This document shows positions 57,701 through 64,000 of a stretch of DNA of 64,000 nucleotides, piece after piece (the first letter of the stretch is position 1; each line of letters opens with the position of its first letter). Under the pieces are notes generated by a model, which worked only from the letters and a program-made list of their open reading frames with translations, did not search any database and was not told the DNA's origin. Position numbers and translations under genes: made by a program. This DNA is from Callorhinus ursinus (Eukaryota; Chordata; Mammalia; Carnivora; Otariidae): contig NW_020312968.1 in assembly GCF_003265705.1 (NCBI RefSeq), positions 1,459,209 through 1,523,208 of the forward strand, written 5' to 3'.

Positions 57701-59105
57701 CTCACTAAAATAGAACATAAAGGATATTTTTAGTGAGAGCAATGTGATTAAAGAGCTTCATTATCTATGAAAATCCAAATTTAACACTGAGATACAATTA
57801 GAATATCTGAATTTTAACTCAAGTTTTTTTCAACATTTAGCTGTCTTACTTAAAAAATGTACCTCAGCAAGGTATATAGATCCAAATGGAACATCTCCTT
57901 ACACTTAACAAAATCCGACATGTTTTCCAATCTCATTCTCTAATTAGGCAAAGATTGGTATGAACATTTAGCTAGTAAATTTTTATCTTTCCAGAATTCA
58001 ATCATTTGTTTCTACAAAGTAATCAGAAAGTGTTTCATTCTTATTTTTAAAAAATTGTTTTGAACATGTGTGATTATTATTCACCAAGTCAGAAAATTTT
58101 GTTCCAATTTTAAGTATACCAATAGACTATTTAGACCACTTTCAGCAACAAAATCAGTCAACAATTATAACCTTTTTAAATGCCATTTTTCAAGATGCTC
58201 TTCCATAACATGAGTATCTTTTGAAAAGCATTTACTTTCTCATTCACTATTAAAATATCACCTTTCTGCTGAAAGGGCCAATTAAGAGTGTGTATTTTTA
58301 AAATACCTTCTAAATAATGTACTGAAGAGAGCTACTTGTTATCACATGAAATGTCAGCAAATTTGGAACACTTGTGTGTTTGTAAAAGAAGAAAGTATAA
58401 TTCATCTTTTACTTTACCTCTGTCTCAGGCAATTTGCCACAGGATCAAGAATAAACTCCCATGTGATCAAAATTATTTTCATGGTCACCCTCCATCTCAT
58501 TACAAACACCATGAAGATGCAGTATTTAAAGCCTTATTTAAAAAAGAAAAAATTAACCACATCAGTGACATCGTATAGCATTTTGGCCATATCTAGCTTC
58601 GACTTCTTCTGCAATGTTTCTGCTTATGAAAGAGAATGAATTTCACTTGTGGTTCTTCCTCCGAATCCTATCTTCCTCCAGAATCCTATTTTTTTTTAAA
58701 TTCCAGTCAAAACAGCTACACTTACCCAGCTTTTCCAGAAAATAATTGTTCTAAAGAAGTGAATTAATCTATACAAAATATCTTATTTGATATATTCTAA
58801 TTTTATGGATCACAAAATAGTTTTGTTTTTTCCACATTGAAACTGAACCTAATAAATACCATAAAATGAGACATGATAAAGCTATCTGTACTTTGAGGCA
58901 GCCGTATAGCAAACATTCCACATCTATTTTAATACTTGTTTCCTCAAATGATCAGCAGTGTTTTCTCTGGGCTTTCCAATAGAATTGGCTGGCAAAGGGA
59001 TGCATATTATTATTTACCATATATAACATTAGCCATTTTTACTGTAACTACAAGAATAAGGAGTTTCCCAATTTGTGCAATCTTTGTTTTGCACAATTAG
59101 TTACC
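57701..59105. other. Unique AT-rich sequence, no gene seen
   Basis: No repeat or exon recognised. Two overlapping frames at 58336-58639 have no recognisable domain. Confidence 0.45.
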
Positions 59106-59240
59106 ATTTATGCATTACTTTAACACACACATTGATTGTCTATTACATGCCACATGCTCTTCTAGGCTCTGAGGGTACAGTGAGGAACCAAGTAGAAAAT
59201 GCCTGCATTCAGAAAGCTCTCCTTTACAACTCAAAAGATC
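59106..59240 (-). mobile_element. L2 3'-end fragment, reverse
   Basis: Antisense L2 tail text: TTTATGCATTACTTTAACAC, GTCTATTACATGCCACATGC, TCTAGGCTCTGAGGGTACAG, CCTGCATTCAGAAAGCTC. Confidence 0.7.
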
Positions 59241-59611
59241 TTTCTAAATGTTTAAAGTGAAGTTTAGTAAATTTTAGTAAAAGATCAAATATCTCAAAAT
59301 ATCACTGAAAGTTCTGCAGGGCTTTCTTCATGTTTTGATTGCTTTATTTTTAATTGTCTTGTTAATTGCTGTGTCTTTTTATTATCATTGGTTCATATCT
59401 CAAGGCCCAGTACAAACTTGTGGTAAGATTCATCATTAACAGTAGTGGATGAAAACCCATTTTTAAATAGTCCTTGCTTTTAGCTTATTACTCATCTATA
59501 TCGTCATTTTACTTCAAACTGTCAACACCACCATTTTCTTGACAATGTATGTTTGCATTATGATGAAGTTTAATCCATGGTCGCTCTTTAAATTAGGGTC
59601 CAAGCAACAAA
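59241..59611. other. Unique sequence, no gene seen
   Basis: AT-rich, without a recognisable repeat or exon. Confidence 0.45.
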
Positions 59612-60165
59612 TAAACCACTCTAGCTATTTTAGCAGAGAATTTAAAAAAGGAAATTGGCTCAAGCAGTATTGGAGGACTGAAAAGAAGAAACACTGTGGT
59701 CACAGAGATAGAAACTTCAGGAAGCAGCTTCCACGGCTGGGGATCAAAGGGGAGAAGTTGGGGTTAACAGACCTAGAAGTCCGGGGGGAGCCTGTGGGAC
59801 CTGGGACCCAGACCTCTAAGGAGGTGCCAATGCTGATTCCTCAGGCACTTGGAGAAAAGGCCCCTGGGATAGGACACAGACTTCTGAGGACGGGGTGCTT
59901 CCTGGCTGATGTGGCCACATCTGAGACGCATGGTGACACTGGCTTGGAAGTGTGAAAAGCAGCAAGGAATTGGAACCAATTACTATTGGAAAAGCCACTG
60001 GGGTAACTATAGCAAAATCAGCTGACAAATAGGAAGGAGCAAGTTCTTGCTCCCGCCTCCTGCCTTTCCAGTTGGCAGAACCTAAGAGGGAGCAAACTGA
60101 CAAAACAGAAATGTGGTTTGCAGCATCCCAACCCCCATATCATAGAATGAAGAATGAGGGAAGAA
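59612..60165 (+). repeat. Unclassified interspersed repeat, copy 3 of 3 (longest)
   Basis: It starts AAACCACTCTAGCTATTTTAG and GCAGAGAATTTAAAAAAGG, and ends with a GAAATGTGGTTTGCAGCATC-CCAACCCCC part that matches GAAATGTAGCCTGCAGATG-CCCAATCCC in copy 1. The 138-codon open frame here (59539-59955) has no known domain and is not kept in the other copies, so it is not a gene. Confidence 0.58.
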
Positions 60166-60984
60166 ACAAGAGCATAATACCCAGTGGTGCCTCAGTTTTG
60201 GAGGAGGTACACTGGAATGTGTTGGCATTCCTACACCCCAGTGGTAGATATTACTCATGTACTCCAATATCTCATTCTTGTATCCACGTGGGGGATTAGT
60301 ATTCTTCTGCCCTTGGAAGCTAACGCAGCCATCTGACTAGTCCTCGACAACGAAGTGTAAGCAGAAATAATGTGTATCATTTCTGGCCAAAGCAGTTCCT
60401 TGCCACAGCTCAACCCTCCGGCACCCTCTTGCTCCGCTGAGGCAAACCTCAGCACCTCTGTGTTGAGAACTCAGTGTCAGCAGTTAATGGTGGTACCTCT
60501 CTCCACCTGAGCCCTTGAATGACAACTGTAAGACACTCCTCCCATCCCCACTGGGCAAGTGGCATTTGTGATTTGTGACTTTTTTTTTTTTTTTTTTTGT
60601 CTTAAAGAACCGCTGTTGGGAGGTTGTTTTCACGCCAGCATAATTTAGCCCTGACGCAATCCCCTAACACAGCATCCGAAGGGCTTCAGAAAACCCTCCC
60701 TCCCTTTCTTGTTTGAAATGGGCCTAATTACAGCAACTTTTCCTGATTTCACAAGTATTAGCAATAATTTATGACGACCGTCAGTGTCCCCCTCAGTCCT
60801 GACAACAATCCATGCGCTGTCCAGGCGCCACACCTTTGCCCCTGCCCCTCCTCCTCTCACTCAAGCTTCCCTCAGCACTCCACATTGCTCCCCTGCAAAG
60901 TGAGTCCTTCCAACTCCGGAGCACTTTCTCTCGCTGCATCAGAACACAACCTCTCCCTCTTCTGAACTCTGTCTCTTAACCCAC
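60166..60984. other. Unique sequence; poly-T run and a candidate regulatory stretch
   Basis: A T-run of 19 bases is at 60580-60598. The stretch 60605-60790 has ATTA/TAAT sites (CATAATTTAGCCC, CCTAATTACAGC, AATAATTTATGACG) with CpGs in a repeat-free context. No exon is seen. Confidence 0.45.
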
Positions 60985-61290
60985 TGTAACTCCTACTCAT
61001 CAAGCACAATCCGGCTCAGAAATCACCTTCTCAGTGAAAACCTCCCCCCCCCCAAAGGCAAAGGGCAACCTCCCCCTTCCCCCCCCTCCCCCCCCCCCGT
61101 TCTATCTCCCATCCATACCTGGCATGGCTTCTGTGATCACACCTGCCACCACCGCCTTGTTGCTTTCATTTTTTCTCTTAACAGCTCATTAATGGTGGGG
61201 CTGTGGCTTCCTCATCCTCCTCTCCCCACCCCTGACCCCCAGCCAGCTCTATACTTAGAATTCCTGGTGTATAGCAGGCCATTAGGAAAC
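60985..61290 (+). mobile_element. L2 LINE 3'-part fragment
   Basis: Sense L2 text: TAACTCCTACTCATCAAGC, CTCAGAAATCACCTTCTCAG, ATGGTGGGGCTGTGGCTTCC, CTTAGAATTCCTGGTGTATAG. A C-run block (61036-61099) sits inside. Confidence 0.65.
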
Positions 61291-64000
61291 ACGAGAAGCA
61301 AGGCGGAAAGAAAGATGAAGGGCGTTAAAAAAAAAAAAAAAAAAAAGAGGGAGAAAGCAAAAGAAGAAGAGAAGAAAAAGGAAAAATTAGGCAGCTCTGA
61401 CTTCTATCAAAGAGAAGATAACCTAGAACTATAGTTGCCCCTCCCAAAAAACGCATAGCTTCCTTTTAAAGAATTACTTCATAATCTTTCTCACTGAGTC
61501 ATGCAGAATTTTTAAATGATTTTTTTTTTTTTAGTTGACAGGTAATCTATAAAAGGAAAGAGTTCATTGCAGGTTGATGAGATGGATGCAGATTCTTTTC
61601 TTCCTCTTAGCTCCTATGCCCACATTTTCATAATTACTTATATTTCATTAATCAGTTAACTATAAAAGGCAATTCCAGAGGTGAGAGGGAATATTTTCGG
61701 TTACTCACGTTATTAATGCCACAAAAGAAGAAATTGGCAGAGATTTAACAGCAGAGGCCCAGGCCTAGCCGAGAAGAGCTTTCATAAAAAGCGTGTCAGA
61801 CCTTCTTTATTACAACCGTGCTTTCTCTTTGGGGGGAAAAGTGGCCCCAGCCACACACAATATTAAAACATTAAAAATTTTAAAAATAGAAAAAAAAAAA
61901 AGCAAACCCTGTGATACGGAGCTTAAAAATAGAAGGAGAATCTTATAAGCATTTTAGGGGGCACAAAAGGTTGTAGCAGTGAAGTTATCATCAATTTCTC
62001 CTTGCTGCTGCCCCAAATACACGACTGGACCAAATCCGTGGCAGGTACAAGGGGAAGGTTATTCCTCCCAGTAAAGGACATGGGAGTAATGACAAGAAAG
62101 TGAAGGAAGCTAATATTGGTTTTGAAACTCAAGGAAAATCAGAGCTGAATTATTCATGTCAAAGTTTTAATGTTCCCTTACTGTTTCCAATTGTCAGGAA
62201 GTCTACAGAGAAAGTCATAGAATTTCCTCCCTCCAGCCAAGAGGACAGCTTCTTTGAAAAAGTGGCCCTTGGAGATGAAGCCGGGGAAATCTCCAAGGTC
62301 CAGCACAGAGCTCAGGGTTAGCTGAGGTGGAAGTCTAGAAGAGAAGTATTTCCAGGTGTGTGAAAAAGTCAGCACTATCAGATTGCTCTGGGACAAGAGT
62401 AACCAACAGATAATTATCTGTCATCCTGAGCAGTCTTTCTGATTTTTCCGAGGCCAGATGTCTCTCAATTCGTAAGATGGTCAGCAATTGAGTGCAGTCA
62501 ACCACACTCTCTTCATTCAAAATAATGAAAGAGACTAACGTTCAAGATAGAGAGGTCAAACTGAAGCCATTCAGCATCGAGGGAAGATTTCTACTTCTTT
62601 ATTAAATGAATTGCCCACATTGGGTCTCAGCCTAACCAAGTGATGTTTTCCTGAGCTGTTGAAGGTCATTGTGTGCTGATGGTTTGGATTTGGCATTCAT
62701 AGTGAAGTGAAAGAGAAGCCAAATCCTTGGCACCATAATGCATTGCTCTGAGGAGCCCAGGAGAGAGATTTCCTGACCTCATTCATCAGTGAACAATTGC
62801 GTGGATGGTTGAACACAACAGAGCACCGTAGGTTTCACCTCTACAGAAATCGGTGGCTCTAATTCTTGGAAGACTACGAATATTATTCTAGAAGTTCTAA
62901 GTTCAAGCCCTGTGCCTATTGCAGCAAAACCCTCAGACTCCATCCAAAATCGTGGGGGAAATCACTCTAATATCCCAGTAATCTCCATTAGCAGGACAAA
63001 TTGTTGAATGAAAGTAAAATCAAGTGTGCAGATGCCAGAGGGTTAAAAAAAATGATGAAGAACCAAGAAAAAGTTCATAATGGATGGAAATATACCATTA
63101 GCTACTCATTATTAAGGGACTAAATATAGTAAAATATAGTAAAATTGGCTCTACTATGAATCAACTCAAGTCTCCCAAAACACTGTAAGATATAAAGAAA
63201 AACTCTGATAACGTTTTAGTTATCTTCTTAAGACCGATACAAATCCTAGCCTCTATGTTCTAGCCTTATAATTTGGATAATCACATATCCTACTTCGCCT
63301 GGGACAATTTTGGTTCCTGTCTATTGTTCCAGCATAATTATTAATAACATCCTCTTTCATTCTCCAAAGTGATCCAGCTTGGACAATTCATGTGGTCATA
63401 CTACTTATAAAGGGTTTCTGCTGAATTATAGATGCTTTGTTATTTCCTATTTGAAAAGCAAAGGGAGTTTCTCTGCAAATAAAAAAGGAAGTCTCGGTAT
63501 AATGCCATGTGTTACACAAAAGCATAAATAGGTTTAGTCTCACACAACTGGACAGAACAGTGCATCACATGATGTTGAGATTAAGCTAATAAAATTATCC
63601 TCAATGCCTTTACCAGTGGAATTTCTTCCTCTAGCTCTCAGGTCACATGGCATTTTTTAATTTGACATAATTGATGTGATCTTGTAATACCAACCTCAGC
63701 TTTACGGTAAGAAGAAAGAAATGCTGACAAAGCTCACATCTGCAATGTACATGTTAATGGGGCATGTTTTCTCCTCCACCTAAGTCTTCCTTTGAACATC
63801 CTCCACATTTCCAGTTATGCCTTCAAAATTGCTCAAGACAGCTGGGCCTGTTGCCTGTTTCTTGTTAATTAATTTTCATATTTCAGTCTCTGCTGTTATT
63901 ACCATTTGTTCATTGGCTGCTGTAATTATCATAATATTTGTTTCTCTAAATAAGCCAAATACCAAACTCTGAAGTGAATACAGCACAGTCATATATAAAG
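61291..64000. other. Unique AT-rich sequence to the end of the window
   Basis: An A-run is at 61327-61346 and T- and A-runs near 61520-61535 and 61890-61900. No repeat or exon is recognised. The last 350 bases have several TTAATTAA/TAATTATCATAA sites. Confidence 0.45.

Noticed and set aside
59539..59955. 138-codon plus-strand frame
   Set aside because: It lies mostly in the repeat copy at 59612-60165; no domain, and the frame is not conserved in the other two copies.

Overview
This window reads as nuclear DNA from a carnivoran mammal. Ten SINEs of the tRNA-derived carnivore (Can-SINE/SINEC) type begin with a form of 'GGGCGCCTGGGTGGCTCAG'. Their internal form (CTGCCTTCGGCTCAGGTCATGATCCCAGGGTCCTGGGATCGAG) points to the caniform arctoid side (bear, panda, seal or mustelid) rather than dog or cat. 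L1 3' ends of carnivore type occur five times. I find no bacterial, viral or organellar gene, no RNA gene and no CRISPR array. I also find no host protein-coding exon that I can defend. Nearly all long open frames are L1 remnants or chance frames in repeats.

Layout. 1-4.0 kb: sparse sequence with a SINE, an old hAT element and an L2 piece. 4.0-19.6 kb: one ancient full-length L1 (L1MA-like) that has been hit repeatedly. A truncated L1 3' end sits at 6399-6763. A nearly full-length younger carnivore L1 sits at 7096-15809, and it in turn carries a SINE (11561-11736) and a still younger truncated L1 (12924-14549). Target-site duplications (TSDs) can be read for all four nested events, so their order is fixed by the sequence. 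Removing the insertions leaves about 6.4 kb for the outer L1, as expected for a complete element. 19.6-36 kb: mostly unique sequence with MIR, L2, MER20 and L1 fragments, and a CpG-rich promoter-like block at 26.35-26.9 kb. 36-38 kb: an L1 fragment interrupted by a 400-base assembly gap, then a MaLR LTR. 38.4-50 kb: largely unique sequence, TAAT-rich in places, with two or three blocks that look like candidate conserved regulatory DNA. 50-51 kb: three same-strand SINEs. 51.3-54.2 kb: a scrambled old L1 with a degenerate tandem array. 54.6-57.7 kb: an ancient L1 on the minus strand. 57.7-64 kb: AT-rich unique sequence with L2 pieces and one more copy of an unclassified repeat.

How it works together: no gene pathway is visible. 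The window is an intergenic or intronic gene-poor segment whose structure is mainly a record of retrotransposition. The most likely host function is the promoter-like block near 26.6 kb: 26 CpGs in about 540 bp, with ZNF143-, YY1- and E-box-like motifs and a GTAAGT donor. I did not find a novel biological system. Subfamily names are from memory of the families and were not checked against a repeat library.
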